In this document: one piece after another, positions 25,583 through 34,331 of the stretch
Numbering within the stretch: position 1 is the first letter of the stretch
Layout of the letters: each line of letters starts with the position of its first letter
DNA from: Paracoccus caeni
GTDB taxonomy: Bacteria > Pseudomonadota > Alphaproteobacteria > Rhodobacterales > Rhodobacteraceae
Length of the DNA: 64,000 nt
Assembly: GCF_016629665.1 (NCBI RefSeq)
Contig: NZ_JAEPRQ010000007.1
Coordinates: forward strand, 1 to 64,000
Direction: 5' to 3'
Notes under the pieces: generated by a model
What the model was told of the DNA's origin: nothing
Seen by the model: only the letters and a program-made list of their open reading frames with translations
The model's database searches: none
Made by a program: the position numbers and the translations under genes

Positions 25583-27160
25583 CTAGTCACTGAACAAATG
25601 CGGCGTCGCCGCAAGATCATGGGCGATTTCATCGGGAACATCCAGAAACCGCATGATCGCTGCGGTGTTCAGTCCCGGACTCGCATGTTCCGAGATGACG
25701 TGGAAATTCGCGAACTCCATATCCCGCAGCCGCTCGGCTTCATGCTCCAGATCGCTGCGCACCACAGGAATAAGCCGCCTGACCACCTCTTCCGGCATCC
25801 CCTTGCTGGACAGACCGATCCGCTGCATGTGGCCGCGCAGATAATCCTCATCAAAGCGGCTATCGACGAACAGGATTCGCGTCTGCGCCCGATCCCCGGC
25901 GAAATCGCCGATCAGCGACAGCGCCGACGGGTCAATGCACATCACCAGCTGCCGGGTCTCGAATTCCTCGAACATCAGGCGGATCAGCGCCCGCCGATGC
26001 CGCTCTCGCTTCGACAGTGACGAGGCGATGCCCCCCAGATCCGGCAGATGCGCCGCATGCTCGTTAAACAGATAATCGACCGCCGGAATCGCCGTCAGCG
26101 CCCGGATCCGCGCAGTCAGCCGCTTGGCGACATGCCATTTCTTCGCCACGATCAGACAGACCACATTCTGCCGCCCCAGACTGCCATCCGTCTCCCAGAA
26201 GCGGGCCGCAAAGCGCCGCCCGACCCGGCCACGCTCGGTCAGGAAGCGGAACAGACGCGGCCCCTCGTTCGAGATCGCAAATTCCATCCCCTCGGCCTGC
26301 CAGACCGCGCCCAGCTTGGCCCGCAATTCCTGCGCCTCGGGGCTGATCTTGCGGGCGAACAGATAATCCTGACGCAGAAGCAGATCATAGTGGTCGTTGT
26401 AGAAGGTCACCGGCATGCCGTAATCGGTGAACATCAGGAAGGTCGGAGACCGCCGCCTGATCTGTGTCTTCGGCACGACATGGCTGACCAGCGTCTGAAA
26501 GAAGGTCTCATCGGGGATCCATGTGGTGCGGAAGAACCGGACCAGCTCTGGCCGCAGATCGATCAGGTTCAGCACCGCCTCGACCGTCTGCCGCCTCAGA
26601 CACCACCATTGAGAGCCGATCATCACCTGCACGCCCTTCGGCGCGGACCGGGTGATGCGCAGCCGCTTCTGCAGATCCATGCTTTGATAGAACAGCCATT
26701 TCTGGGTTCGCTCGTTGAACCAATGGCGAAAGATCAGCCGCTCTTCGCGCAGCCCGGTCTTGATCCAGTTGCCGGTATGGAAATCGACGGCCTCGACATA
26801 GTCGCAATCGTCGTTCTCCAGAAAGGCATGGGTATGTTCCGCCGATTTGATCGGCATGCAGTCGCCCGACAGCATGTAGAAATGCGTCGCCTGCGGAAAA
26901 CTGCGCTCGGCCTGCCGCAATGCCTCAAGACTGGCCGCGACCAGCGACCATTCGCCCCAACCGCATTTGTAACGGCGACGGGCAAAGGTGACGCCGGGAT
27001 TGTCCGACAGGGCGGCCTCGATCGTGCGATATTCCTCGTCGCGGGCGCGCCTGTCGTAATGGATCGCGACATAGTCCCCCGAAGCCGTCAGCCGCTTCGC
27101 CTGATCGATAACACCCTGGGGATCCTTGTGCGTCAGCAGGATAAAGGCGATACGGGCCAT
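25583..27160 (-). CDS. Core-2/I-branching type glycosyltransferase with C-terminal DUF5928-like domain
   Basis: About 525 aa from MARIAFILLTHKDPQG. A longer start 12 codons upstream is less likely. The N-terminal half (about 1-290) matches GT14 beta-N-acetylglucosaminyl/xylosyl transferases: FYMLSGDCMPIKS near 95, IGSQWWCLRR near 180 and WIPDETFFQTLV near 213. The C-terminal half is a separate domain (VVCLIVAKKWHVAKRL near 320) often fused in Rhodobacterales. The gene is divergent from a sulfotransferase, so the pair may build and sulfate a surface glycan. The acceptor is unknown. Confidence 0.8.
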   Translation of the reverse strand: MARIAFILLTHKDPQGVIDQAKRLTASGDYVAIHYDRRARDEEYRTIEAALSDNPGVTFARRRYKCGWGEWSLVAASLEALRQAERSFPQATHFYMLSGDCMPIKSAEHTHAFLENDDCDYVEAVDFHTGNWIKTGLREERLIFRHWFNERTQKWLFYQSMDLQKRLRITRSAPKGVQVMIGSQWWCLRRQTVEAVLNLIDLRPELVRFFRTTWIPDETFFQTLVSHVVPKTQIRRRSPTFLMFTDYGMPVTFYNDHYDLLLRQDYLFARKISPEAQELRAKLGAVWQAEGMEFAISNEGPRLFRFLTERGRVGRRFAARFWETDGSLGRQNVVCLIVAKKWHVAKRLTARIRALTAIPAVDYLFNEHAAHLPDLGGIASSLSKRERHRRALIRLMFEEFETRQLVMCIDPSALSLIGDFAGDRAQTRILFVDSRFDEDYLRGHMQRIGLSSKGMPEEVVRRLIPVVRSDLEHEAERLRDMEFANFHVISEHASPGLNTAAIMRFLDVPDEIAHDLAATPHLFSD

Positions 27161-27267
27161 GTGGCGGGCGCTACCTCCGTTATGCAGCGGCGACATTCCG
27201 CACGGCGAGACGTTAAAAAGGCTTTCTGCTTCCTTGTTTTGTCTCTAATCATTTTTAGCGCGCGGGC

Positions 27268-27282
27268 AAGCAGTGACTGCTT
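27268..27282. promoter_or_regulatory. 15-bp perfect palindrome in the divergent promoter region
   Basis: AAGCAGT-G-ACTGCTT sits between the glycosyltransferase and sulfotransferase starts, about 28 bp before the latter. Position and symmetry suit a shared operator. No regulator gene is adjacent. Confidence 0.45.
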
Positions 27283-27309
27283 CCGCTTGCATTGCAGGAG
27301 AGGCAAGGC

Positions 27310-28128
27310 ATGGGTTTTCCCGGCACCTGGATGACCGAAAGTCAAAGCATGATCTACCGGGTCGTGCCAAAATGCGCCTGTTCGACAATAGGCCAGATCA
27401 TGTTCTATTCCGATCATGGCCGCTTCTTTGACGGCGATATTCACGATGCCACCAGCGGACTGCACAAATGGGCGCTGGACGACAGCCAGAAGCTGATCGA
27501 AACCGCCGTGCGCGACCATGCCGCCTTGACCTTTACCTGTGTGCGCAATCCCTATGCCCGCATCCTGTCATCCTTCTTCGACAAGATCGCGGGGATTCAG
27601 CGCAACGGCAAACGCTATCGCGGCAATCTGGTGCCGCAATTGGTGCAAAGCTACGGCATCGACGTGGGCAACCCCGATGACGGGTTCGATTTCGACCAGA
27701 TCGCCAGCTTTCGCCGCTTTCTGCTGTTCGCACGCGACACCATCCGCTGGCGCCGCCCGATGGAGCCGGACATCCACTGGTCCGCGATGTCGGGCCATAT
27801 CTCGACCTTCATCGTCAATGGCGGCCGCTACGACCAGATTTTCTTTACCGAGACCTTCAACGACGGGATCAGCAAGGTTCTGGCCGATGTCTCGACCCCG
27901 GTTCCGGTCGATGTCGAGGACGTCCCGCGTTTCAACGAATCCGAAGGTCACGGGCCCAAGCGCGCCTTCAAGGTCAGCGATTATTTCGACGATCTGTCAC
28001 GGCATCTGATCTGGGAAATCTACAAGGACGATTTCCAGCTTTTCCGCTATGATTTCGACGATCCCGACAACAAGATGCCAACCGGCGAAATCGATCTGGC
28101 AGAGGTTCACGCCAAACTGGGCCGTTGA
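27310..28128 (+). CDS. Sulfotransferase family 2 domain protein
   Basis: 272 aa. Start 27310 (MGFPGTWMTESQSM) follows an AGGAG site. The PAPS 5'-phosphosulfate loop is visible as VPKCACSTIGQIMF near residues 20-33, and the 3'-phosphate motif as CVRNPYARILSSFFDKI near 78-94. This pattern is shared with carbohydrate sulfotransferases of the HNK-1/chondroitin type. The divergent glycosyltransferase supports a role in sulfating an exported polysaccharide. The target is inferred only from context. Confidence 0.82.
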   Translation: MGFPGTWMTESQSMIYRVVPKCACSTIGQIMFYSDHGRFFDGDIHDATSGLHKWALDDSQKLIETAVRDHAALTFTCVRNPYARILSSFFDKIAGIQRNGKRYRGNLVPQLVQSYGIDVGNPDDGFDFDQIASFRRFLLFARDTIRWRRPMEPDIHWSAMSGHISTFIVNGGRYDQIFFTETFNDGISKVLADVSTPVPVDVEDVPRFNESEGHGPKRAFKVSDYFDDLSRHLIWEIYKDDFQLFRYDFDDPDNKMPTGEIDLAEVHAKLGR

Positions 28129-28180
28129 CCCCGGACCCGGATGGTGGGCGTCCAGCAGCCCACCATGCGCACCCTGTTAC

Positions 28181-28654
28181 CTATTCCAGATGGCTTTCCA
28201 GAAACCACAAATCCTTGTCCACCGTCCGTGATGCTGCGGTGAACAGATCCGCCGTATCGGCATCCCCCGCCTCATCGACGGTATCGATGGCGGTTCTTAG
28301 CTTCTCACCATAATCCCGAATCCGCTCGCAAACTGCCTTGATATGGTCAGCGGATTTGGTCAGATCGGTCGGATAGGCCTTCAGCGTGCTGGCCTTGGCC
28401 ACCGTCTCGACGGTGCCCACGGCAACGCCGTCCAGAATCTGCACCCGCTCGGCAATATCGTCCACATGGACCTGCAACCGCGCCAACACCGCATCGAACA
28501 GCTCATGCACGGCGATGAAATTCGGGCCCTTCACGTTCCAATGCGCCTGCTTCAGCGCAAGGCTCAGCGCGATACCATCGGCCAGCCGGGCATTCAGTTC
28601 CGAGATCGCGGTCTTGCGGGCATTATCGGTCAGCCCTTTGACGTTCACGGCCAT
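28181..28654 (-). CDS. dps: Dps family DNA-binding ferritin-like protein
   Basis: 157 aa from MAVNVKGLTDNARK, with GGAG six bases before the ATG. An ATG four codons earlier contains that ribosome site and is rejected. The ferroxidase ligands are seen in QAHWNVKGPNF and VHELFDAVLARLQVHVDDIAERV across residues 37-70. Dps dodecamers store iron, consume peroxide and protect DNA in stress or stationary phase. The short N-terminus has a few basic residues that could touch DNA. A repeat element lies upstream. Confidence 0.92.
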   Translation of the reverse strand: MAVNVKGLTDNARKTAISELNARLADGIALSLALKQAHWNVKGPNFIAVHELFDAVLARLQVHVDDIAERVQILDGVAVGTVETVAKASTLKAYPTDLTKSADHIKAVCERIRDYGEKLRTAIDTVDEAGDADTADLFTAASRTVDKDLWFLESHLE

Positions 28655-28733
28655 TTTCCGCTCCATGTCTGATTGCTACGATCGACCAACCCACCCGCGT
28701 CACCGCCGGTTCCACAGCCCCGCCATGCGCCCC

Positions 28734-28905
28734 GCGCAACACCACCGTTCGCAAGCTGTGTACAGGCTGTGCATATCCGGTGCATGCGCGGTGGACGCTC
28801 TGTGCAGCCAAATTTCCAGCATTTGCTGACATATCCGACCGGCGCACCACCACGTCGCTTCTTCGTTGCACAAATACCGATAGCAACGCCCGCAGCCCGT
28901 TGCGC
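28734..28905 (-). repeat. Dispersed intergenic element, copy B (172 bp)
   Basis: Second copy, inverted relative to copies A and C. Ends are GCGCAAC (28734-28740) and GTTGCGC (28899-28905), complementary, with one further pair possible. On the - strand the TGCAC-like boxes are again exactly 11 bp apart (their + strand images start at 28758, 28769, 28780, 28791 and 28802, with GTTCG at 28747). CAGCAAATGCTG occurs as CAGCATTTGCTG on the + strand near 28818. The variable spacer is 36 nt here against 25 nt in the other copies, which accounts for the whole length difference. Confidence 0.85.
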
Positions 28906-28920
28906 GACCCGCCAAAAGGA

Positions 28921-28951
28921 AAACGGCGCCTCCCTTGGGGAGACGCCGTTT
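28921..28951 (-). terminator. acpP intrinsic terminator
   Basis: AAACGGCG pairs with CGCCGTTT, continued by CTCC/GGAG after one mismatch, and is followed on the - strand by a T-rich run. It lies 29 bp after the acpP stop. Confidence 0.8.
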
Positions 28952-28979
28952 CCTATTCCTCGCAAGGCGAGATTGCGGC

Positions 28980-29213
28980 TCAGACCGCGCCTTTGATGAA
29001 GCTCACCGCATCACCAACGGTCTGGATGGTCTCGGCAGCGTCGTCCGGGATTTCGATGCCGAACTCTTCTTCGAAAGCCATCACCAGCTCGACGGTGTCG
29101 AGGCTGTCGGCGCCCAGATCGTCGATGAACGAAGCGGCTTCGACCACTTTGTCCTCTTCGACGCCCAGATGCTCAACAACGATCTTCTTCACGCGATCAG
29201 CGATATCGCTCAT
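28980..29213 (-). CDS. acpP: Acyl carrier protein
   Basis: 77 aa acidic protein. The phosphopantetheine-bearing serine is in [17 protein letters not shown] near residue 37. It carries growing fatty acyl chains as thioesters through the FAS II cycle in the cytoplasm. fabG and fabD are upstream on the same strand. In related genomes acpP is usually followed by fabF, but here a terminator, a repeat element and dps follow. Confidence 0.97.
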   Translation of the reverse strand: MSDIADRVKKIVVEHLGVEEDKVVEAASFIDDLGADSLDTVELVMAFEEEFGIEIPDDAAETIQTVGDAVSFIKGAV

Positions 29214-29307
29214 GTCACATCCTCATTCTCGCGGGCATCCGCCCTTAGGATTTTCACGGGCACGGCCCGCTCTCGCACAGGGCGGTTCCCCTGCAGCTAA
29301 AGGCGGG

Positions 29308-29335
29308 GATATAGCACTGAATACGCTTCATGCAA
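29308..29335 (-). promoter_or_regulatory. Predicted acpP promoter
   Basis: On the - strand a -35 box TTGCAT (29330-29335) and a -10 box TATATC (29308-29313) are separated by 16 bp, about 95 bp before the acpP start. The 171-bp gap between fabG and acpP is consistent with acpP having its own promoter for high expression. Confidence 0.5.
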
Positions 29336-29384
29336 CCGCTTTTGAGCCAAGTTTTCACCGAAGCGTGACGTAAACCCCGTGTTT

Positions 29385-30122
29385 TCAGACCATCGCCATG
29401 CCGCCATTGACGTGCAAAGTTGCGCCGGTAACATAACCCGCCTCGGCGCTCGACAGATACAGAACCGCCGCCGCGATGTCTTCCGGCGAACCCATTTGCC
29501 CCGCAGGAATCTGGGTCAGGATTTTGCCCTTCTGCTCGTCATTCAGCTTGTCGGTCATCGCCGTCGCGATAAAGCCCGGAGCCACGCAATTCACGGTGAT
29601 TCCCCGGCTGGCGACCTCATAGGCCAGCGATTTCGACATGCCGACCAGCCCAGCCTTGGCGGCGGCGTAATTGCCCTGCCCCGGATTGCCCGTCGTTCCC
29701 ACGACCGAGGTGATATTTACGATCCGCCCCCACCGCGCCTTCATCATCCCGCGCAGCACCGCCCGGCTCAACCGGAATACACTGGTCAGGTTCACTTCCA
29801 GCACCTGCGCCCATTCCTCATCCGACATCCGCATGAACAGATTGTCCCGCGTGATCCCGGCATTGTTGACCAGCACATCGACCGAGCCCATCGCCTCTGC
29901 CGCATCCTTCGGCAATTGCGCCGCAGCCTCGGGGTCCGACAGATTCGCGGGCACCACAAAGGCCCGCTCGCCCAGCTTATCGGCCAGTTCGCGCAGCGGA
30001 GCCTCGCGCGTGCCGGACAGCGCGACATTCGCGCCCGCCGCATGCAGCGCCTCGGCGATGGCACCGCCGATGCCACCCGATGCGCCGGTCACCAGCGCGT
30101 TCTTGCCCGTCAGATCAAACAT
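29385..30122 (-). CDS. fabG: 3-oxoacyl-[acyl-carrier-protein] reductase
   Basis: 245 aa short-chain dehydrogenase. NADPH-binding TGASGGIGGAIAEAL is near residue 12. The catalytic Ser is in NITSVVGTTG near 137, and Tyr/Lys in YAAAKAG near 151. It performs the first reduction of each fatty acid elongation round. The start overlaps the racemase gene by 8 bp, so it is co-transcribed with fabD and the racemase. Confidence 0.96.
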   Translation of the reverse strand: MFDLTGKNALVTGASGGIGGAIAEALHAAGANVALSGTREAPLRELADKLGERAFVVPANLSDPEAAAQLPKDAAEAMGSVDVLVNNAGITRDNLFMRMSDEEWAQVLEVNLTSVFRLSRAVLRGMMKARWGRIVNITSVVGTTGNPGQGNYAAAKAGLVGMSKSLAYEVASRGITVNCVAPGFIATAMTDKLNDEQKGKILTQIPAGQMGSPEDIAAAVLYLSSAEAGYVTGATLHVNGGMAMV

Positions 30123-30825
30123 TTGCCTCTCCTGTCCTGCTTAGCGCCGCTTCTATCGCCGCGCGGCAATGCAATTCAACCGTGTCGAAAACCGGCACCG
30201 GAACATTGTGCTGCCCCAGCAGAAGGCCCACCTCGGTGCAGCCAAGGATCAGACAATCCGCCCCCTGCCCGGCCAGTTCCCGCGCCGCAGCCTCGAAGGC
30301 GGCACGGCTGGTGTCGCTCACCACATCCTTGCACAATTCATCGAAAATGATGCGGTGAATATCGGCTCTTGCGGCCGTGTCGGGTATCAATGGCTGCAAT
30401 CCAAATGCCTGCAACCTGTCGATATAAAACGGCTTTTCCATGGTGAAGCCGGTCGCGATCAACCCCGGACGGCTCAGGCCCTGTGCCTTGATCGCCGCCC
30501 CGGTCGCATCGGCGATATGGATAAAAGGCACGCTGATCGCCGCCTCGATCTGGGGCGCGACCAGATGCATCGTGTTGGTGGCAAGGATCATCACCTCGGC
30601 ACCGGCACGCTGTAGCCCCGCCGCCGCATCGGCCAGAATCGCCCCGGCCTCGTCCCACCGATCCGCCTTTTGCAGCGCCGCGATCTCGGCGAAATCCACC
30701 GAATGCAGCAGGATCGGCGCGGACGACAGCCCGCCCCCGGCCTCTGCCGCAAGCCGGTTCAGGCGGTCATAATAATGCGCGGTCGAGACCCACGACATCC
30801 CGCCAAGGACCCCGATCATCCGCAT
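30115..30825 (-). CDS. Aspartate/glutamate racemase family protein inside the fab operon
   Basis: 236 aa, beginning MRMIGVLGGMSWVSTAHYYD, as in the YgeA/RacX group. The second catalytic Cys is present in LILGCTEVGLLL near residue 190. At the first site the usual Cys is replaced by Thr (ATNTMH near residue 83), a feature known from YgeA-type enzymes that act mainly on L-Asp/L-Glu or have broad specificity. It overlaps fabG by 8 bp and follows fabD by 4 bp, so it is a true operon member, although no fatty-acid role is known for the family. Confidence 0.85.
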   Translation of the reverse strand: MRMIGVLGGMSWVSTAHYYDRLNRLAAEAGGGLSSAPILLHSVDFAEIAALQKADRWDEAGAILADAAAGLQRAGAEVMILATNTMHLVAPQIEAAISVPFIHIADATGAAIKAQGLSRPGLIATGFTMEKPFYIDRLQAFGLQPLIPDTAARADIHRIIFDELCKDVVSDTSRAAFEAAARELAGQGADCLILGCTEVGLLLGQHNVPVPVFDTVELHCRAAIEAALSRTGEANV

Positions 30826-30829
30826 GGGT

Positions 30830-31759
30830 CTAGCCCCTCAGCGCGATCACATCCGAAGGCAGGCCGATATTGCGGACGGCCACCTCTTTCGCGGTGCGCT
30901 TGATCATGCCGGACAAAGTCTTGCCCGCCCCGATCTCCCAGAAATCGGTCACGCCAGCTTCGGCCATATTGGCAATCGATTCGCGCCAGCGCACGGTGCC
31001 CGTCACCTGTTCGACCAGCAGACGGCGGATCGCGCCCGGCTCGATAACCGCTTCAGCGCGGACATTGGCGATCAGCGGCACGGCAGGCGGCTGAATATCC
31101 ACCCCCGCCAGCGCATCGGCCATCACCGCAGCCGCGGGCTGCATCAGCACCGAATGGAACGGCGCCGAGACCGGCAGCATCAGCGCCCGCTTGGCCCCCG
31201 CCTCTTTCAGCGCGGCAGCGGCGCGTTCGACTGCTTCCTTATGCCCCGAGATCACCACCTGCGAGGGGTCATTGTCGTTCGCGGCCTGCACAACCTCGTC
31301 CTGCGCCACTTCGCGGACGATCCGGTCCACCGTCTCGTAATCAAGCCCAAGGATCGCGGCCATCGCACCCTGCCCGACCGGCACCGCCTCTTGCATGGCC
31401 TGCCCGCGCAGGCGCAGAAGGCGCGCGGTATCCTCAAGGCTCAGCGCCCCGGCGGCACAAAGCGCCGAATACTCGCCCAGCGAGTGACCGGCGACGAAAT
31501 TGGCGTCCTGAATATTGATGCCCTCGGATTCCAGCGCCCGAAACGCCGCCATCGAGGTCGCCATCAGCGCGGGCTGCGCGTTCTGTGTCAGCGTCAGCGT
31601 GTCGATATCGCCGTTCCAGATCAGGTCGGACAGGTTTTCGCCCAGAGCTTCATCGACCTGATCGAAAACATCCTTCGCAGCCGGATAAGCCTCGGCCAAT
31701 TCGCGGCCCATGCCGATGGTCTGCGCCCCCTGCCCCGGAAAAACGAATGCCCGCATCAC
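30830..31759 (-). CDS. fabD: Malonyl-CoA:ACP transacylase
   Basis: 309 aa. The active-site serine lies in VAGHSLGEYSAL near residue 93, the N-terminal FVFPGQGAQTIGMG near residue 5, and the catalytic His region in VSAPFHSVLM near 200. It loads malonyl groups onto the acyl carrier protein for fatty acid synthesis. It leads a tightly packed fabD-racemase-fabG run. The gene upstream is a phosphatase on the same strand, 75 bp away. Confidence 0.96.
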   Translation of the reverse strand: MMRAFVFPGQGAQTIGMGRELAEAYPAAKDVFDQVDEALGENLSDLIWNGDIDTLTLTQNAQPALMATSMAAFRALESEGINIQDANFVAGHSLGEYSALCAAGALSLEDTARLLRLRGQAMQEAVPVGQGAMAAILGLDYETVDRIVREVAQDEVVQAANDNDPSQVVISGHKEAVERAAAALKEAGAKRALMLPVSAPFHSVLMQPAAAVMADALAGVDIQPPAVPLIANVRAEAVIEPGAIRRLLVEQVTGTVRWRESIANMAEAGVTDFWEIGAGKTLSGMIKRTAKEVAVRNIGLPSDVIALRG

Positions 31760-31834
31760 TTACCCCTGTTGATTTATCGCTATCAAAGGGGATAGCGCGG
31801 CGGCGCGCATATCGCAACTGAACCTGACAAACCG

Positions 31835-32401
31835 TCAACTGTCAGGAAAGCCCAGCCAAGGCTCGATATCTTCCCAGGTCACGTTCATCGGCCATGCGGC
31901 ACTGACCCAGGGAATGCCGACATGACCGTAAAGCAGCGACAGATGCCATTCGGCAGCCTCTTCGCCGCCACCCGCAATCCCCGCGATATAAAGGGCCGAA
32001 GCAAGGCCCGTCCGATCGGCACCGCCCTGACAATGGATCAGCATCGGTTTTGGGGCATTCCGCATCACCTCCAGCAGGGTCTGTACCTCGTCGAAGGTCA
32101 GTTCCTTGCTGGCAGACATGCGAAAATCCAGATGATCGATGCCCAGCCGGTCGGCAACGCCGCGTTCGGTCTCGTACCAATCGGCGCCGGTATTATCGCC
32201 TCGCAGGTTGAGAATGCTGGCAATGCCGTATTCGCGCTTCCATCGGGCCAGCTTCTGCCCGTCCATCTGCGCGGCCCGATAGACCTGCCCCGGCACGACG
32301 GCGTGGAAATTTCCCGACAGATGCAGATATCCGAGATAGAGGACAACCGCCCCGAACATCACGCCAAGTATCAGCAAGAACCGCTTGAAACCGAAACGCA
32401 T
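31835..32401 (-). CDS. Membrane-anchored dual-specificity/tyrosine phosphatase
   Basis: 188 aa from MRFGFKRFLLILGVMFG. An ATG four codons upstream is possible. One N-terminal transmembrane helix (residues 6-28) is followed by a DSP-type catalytic domain with the P-loop signature LIHCQGGADRTGLASALY near residue 118 (CX5R plus TG) and a probable general-acid Asp about 30 residues earlier. The domain should face the periplasm. Relatives dephosphorylate proteins, lipids or inositol phosphates. The substrate is unknown. Confidence 0.82.
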   Translation of the reverse strand: MRFGFKRFLLILGVMFGAVVLYLGYLHLSGNFHAVVPGQVYRAAQMDGQKLARWKREYGIASILNLRGDNTGADWYETERGVADRLGIDHLDFRMSASKELTFDEVQTLLEVMRNAPKPMLIHCQGGADRTGLASALYIAGIAGGGEEAAEWHLSLLYGHVGIPWVSAAWPMNVTWEDIEPWLGFPDS

Positions 32402-32520
32402 TGGATGCTCCAAGGCAGCTAACCTTGGTTTATCTAGCCAATCCCCGATCGTGCGGCGACAATAAACTTCAGCGCCGCGCCATCAACACAGGCTTGTGAC
32501 GACGGATGCTTCGGATACGA

Positions 32521-32547
32521 AAAAGGGGGCCGCTGAGGCCCCCTTTT
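32521..32547 (-). terminator. ndk intrinsic terminator
   Basis: GGGGGCC, a 5-nt loop and GGCCCCC form a perfect 7-bp stem flanked by AAAA and TTTT, so it can work in both directions. It lies 20 bp after the ndk stop. Confidence 0.88.
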
Positions 32548-32567
32548 CCACGTCATTTCAAAACGTC

Positions 32568-32990
32568 TCAGCCGACCAGTTCGAGGCCCGAGAAGAAGAA
32601 GGCGATCTCGCGCGCTGCGGCTTCCGGGCTGTCCGAGCCGTGGACCGAGTTTTCGCCGACCGACAGGGCGAATTCCTTGCGGATCGTGCCTTCGTCGGCA
32701 TTTGCCGGGTTGGTCGCGCCCATCACTTCGCGGTTTTTCAGGATGGCGCCTTCGCCTTCCAGAACCTGCACCACGACCGGCTCCGAGGTCATGAATTCGG
32801 TCAATTCGCCATAGAAGGGGCGCTCTTTATGCTCGGCATAGAACTGACCTGCCTGATCCAGCGTCAGTTGGATGCGCTTTTGCGCGACGATGCGCAGACC
32901 GGCATCTTCGAACTTGGCGTTGATCTTGCCGGTCAGGTTGCGCTTGGTCGCGTCGGGTTTGATGATCGAGAGCGTGCGTTCGGTAGCCAT
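32568..32990 (-). CDS. ndk: Nucleoside diphosphate kinase
   Basis: 140 aa from [19 protein letters not shown], the universal NDK start. The active-site His is in [13 protein letters not shown] near residue 117, and the [18 protein letters not shown] loop near 92. It balances nucleoside triphosphate pools by transferring the gamma phosphate through a phospho-His. Single gene with its own strong terminator. Confidence 0.97.
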   Translation of the reverse strand: MATERTLSIIKPDATKRNLTGKINAKFEDAGLRIVAQKRIQLTLDQAGQFYAEHKERPFYGELTEFMTSEPVVVQVLEGEGAILKNREVMGATNPANADEGTIRKEFALSVGENSVHGSDSPEAAAREIAFFFSGLELVG

Positions 32991-33154
32991 GGGCGTTCCC
33001 TTGTCTGTGTCCTGCGGGCCGCGCCCGCCTTGTGAAATCAAATCCGCGCCCGGTTAGCAGGCTTGGCTTTCGCGGGCAAGGCGCGCAACGCAGACTGGCG
33101 ATTGCGTGAAAACCTGTTAGGTCTTTCTGCGACGACAGGAAACGGACACCGACG

Positions 33155-34222
33155 ATGCCCAGCACGCCTCCGCCCGCCAGCCCGCCACGGGTTCCGATCG
33201 CCACCATTGCAACCGTCCTTGCCATCGGGCTGGTCGTCGCCGCGATCTGGCAATGGTCGGCGGTCCTGCTGATGGGCTTCGGCGCCATCCTGATCGCCAT
33301 CGCCCTGCGCGGCGGGTCAAAACTGCTGAACCGTCATGCGGGAATACCGTTCAAGCCCGGCGTGCTTTTGTGCGCGCTGTTCGTGGTGCTGGTGGTCAGC
33401 GCCGTTATCTCTTACGCGGGACCGGCGATCTCGGGGCAGTTCCGGCAACTGATCGCAAGCCTGCCCGCCGCGTGGGAGCAGGTAAACACCTGGCTGCGGG
33501 AAAGCTCGATGGGTCAATTCGTCGAAAGGCGAATGCAGAATGCCAGTCAAAGCGGGCCAACCCCTTCGGCAACCGACAGCCTGCCATGGATATTCGGCTA
33601 TGTGACCGGCACGCTGAATATCGTCATCGGCAGCGTCGCCAATTTCATGCTGCTGGCCGTCGTCGGCATCTTCCTTGCGCTGGACGCACCGCTGTATCGC
33701 GGAGGGGCATTGCGCCTTGTGCCGCTGTCCTATCGCGACCGTGCCGCCCAGATCGCGGATGAGCTTGCCCGCTCGCTTGGCCGCTGGATGGCCGGGCAGG
33801 CGCTGGATATGGCGCTGGTCGCCGTGGCCACATTCCTTGGGCTCTGGGCGCTTGGGGTGCCGCTGGCTTTGGTGCTTGGGATCATCGCCGGGCTTACCAA
33901 CTTCATCCCCTTCGTCGGCCCGTTCATGTCGGGCATTCCCGCCGTGCTTTTCGCACTGACGCAGGGCTTCGACATGGCCATCTATGTCGCGCTTCTGTTC
34001 ATCGTGATCCAGCAGGTCGAGGGCAACCTTCTGATGCCGATGATTCAGCGCTTTGCCGCCGACCTGCCGCCCGCACTGACTATCTTGGCGATTCTGGCAT
34101 TCGGCAGCCTGTTCGGCTTTGCAGGCATCGTTCTGGCAACGCCCCTGCTGTTGGTCAGCATCATCCTGATCAAGCGCTGCTATGTCGAGGATGTGCTGGG
34201 CGATCGCGACGACGCCCACTGA
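33155..34222 (+). CDS. AI-2E family transporter (second paralogue)
   Basis: 355 aa polytopic membrane protein. The family core is visible as IIAGLTNFIPFVGPFMSGIP near residue 245 and VEGNLLMPMIQRFAADLPP near 288. The segment carrying LPSWxxGYVTGTLN-like residues near 150 is also typical. It differs clearly from the paralogue at 4381. The transported substrate is not predictable. The gene is divergent from ndk and followed after 110 bp by olsB. Confidence 0.88.
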   Translation: MPSTPPPASPPRVPIATIATVLAIGLVVAAIWQWSAVLLMGFGAILIAIALRGGSKLLNRHAGIPFKPGVLLCALFVVLVVSAVISYAGPAISGQFRQLIASLPAAWEQVNTWLRESSMGQFVERRMQNASQSGPTPSATDSLPWIFGYVTGTLNIVIGSVANFMLLAVVGIFLALDAPLYRGGALRLVPLSYRDRAAQIADELARSLGRWMAGQALDMALVAVATFLGLWALGVPLALVLGIIAGLTNFIPFVGPFMSGIPAVLFALTQGFDMAIYVALLFIVIQQVEGNLLMPMIQRFAADLPPALTILAILAFGSLFGFAGIVLATPLLLVSIILIKRCYVEDVLGDRDDAH

Positions 34223-34331
34223 ACGACTTGCGGGCATCGCGGCAGATTTCCTGTCGCTTGCCCCCTTGTTCGTTCGCGAAATCGTCACAAGATGTTAGTA
34301 TGTAAGGCGGCGTCAGGCTTGGGGATGCATC

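Larger units (their letters stand above)
28655..28979. other. 325-bp spacer between acpP and dps
   Basis: No gene. It holds the acpP terminator (28921-28951), the dispersed element copy B (28734-28905) and about 80 bp of dps upstream DNA (28655-28733) in which I see no clear promoter. Confidence 0.6.
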
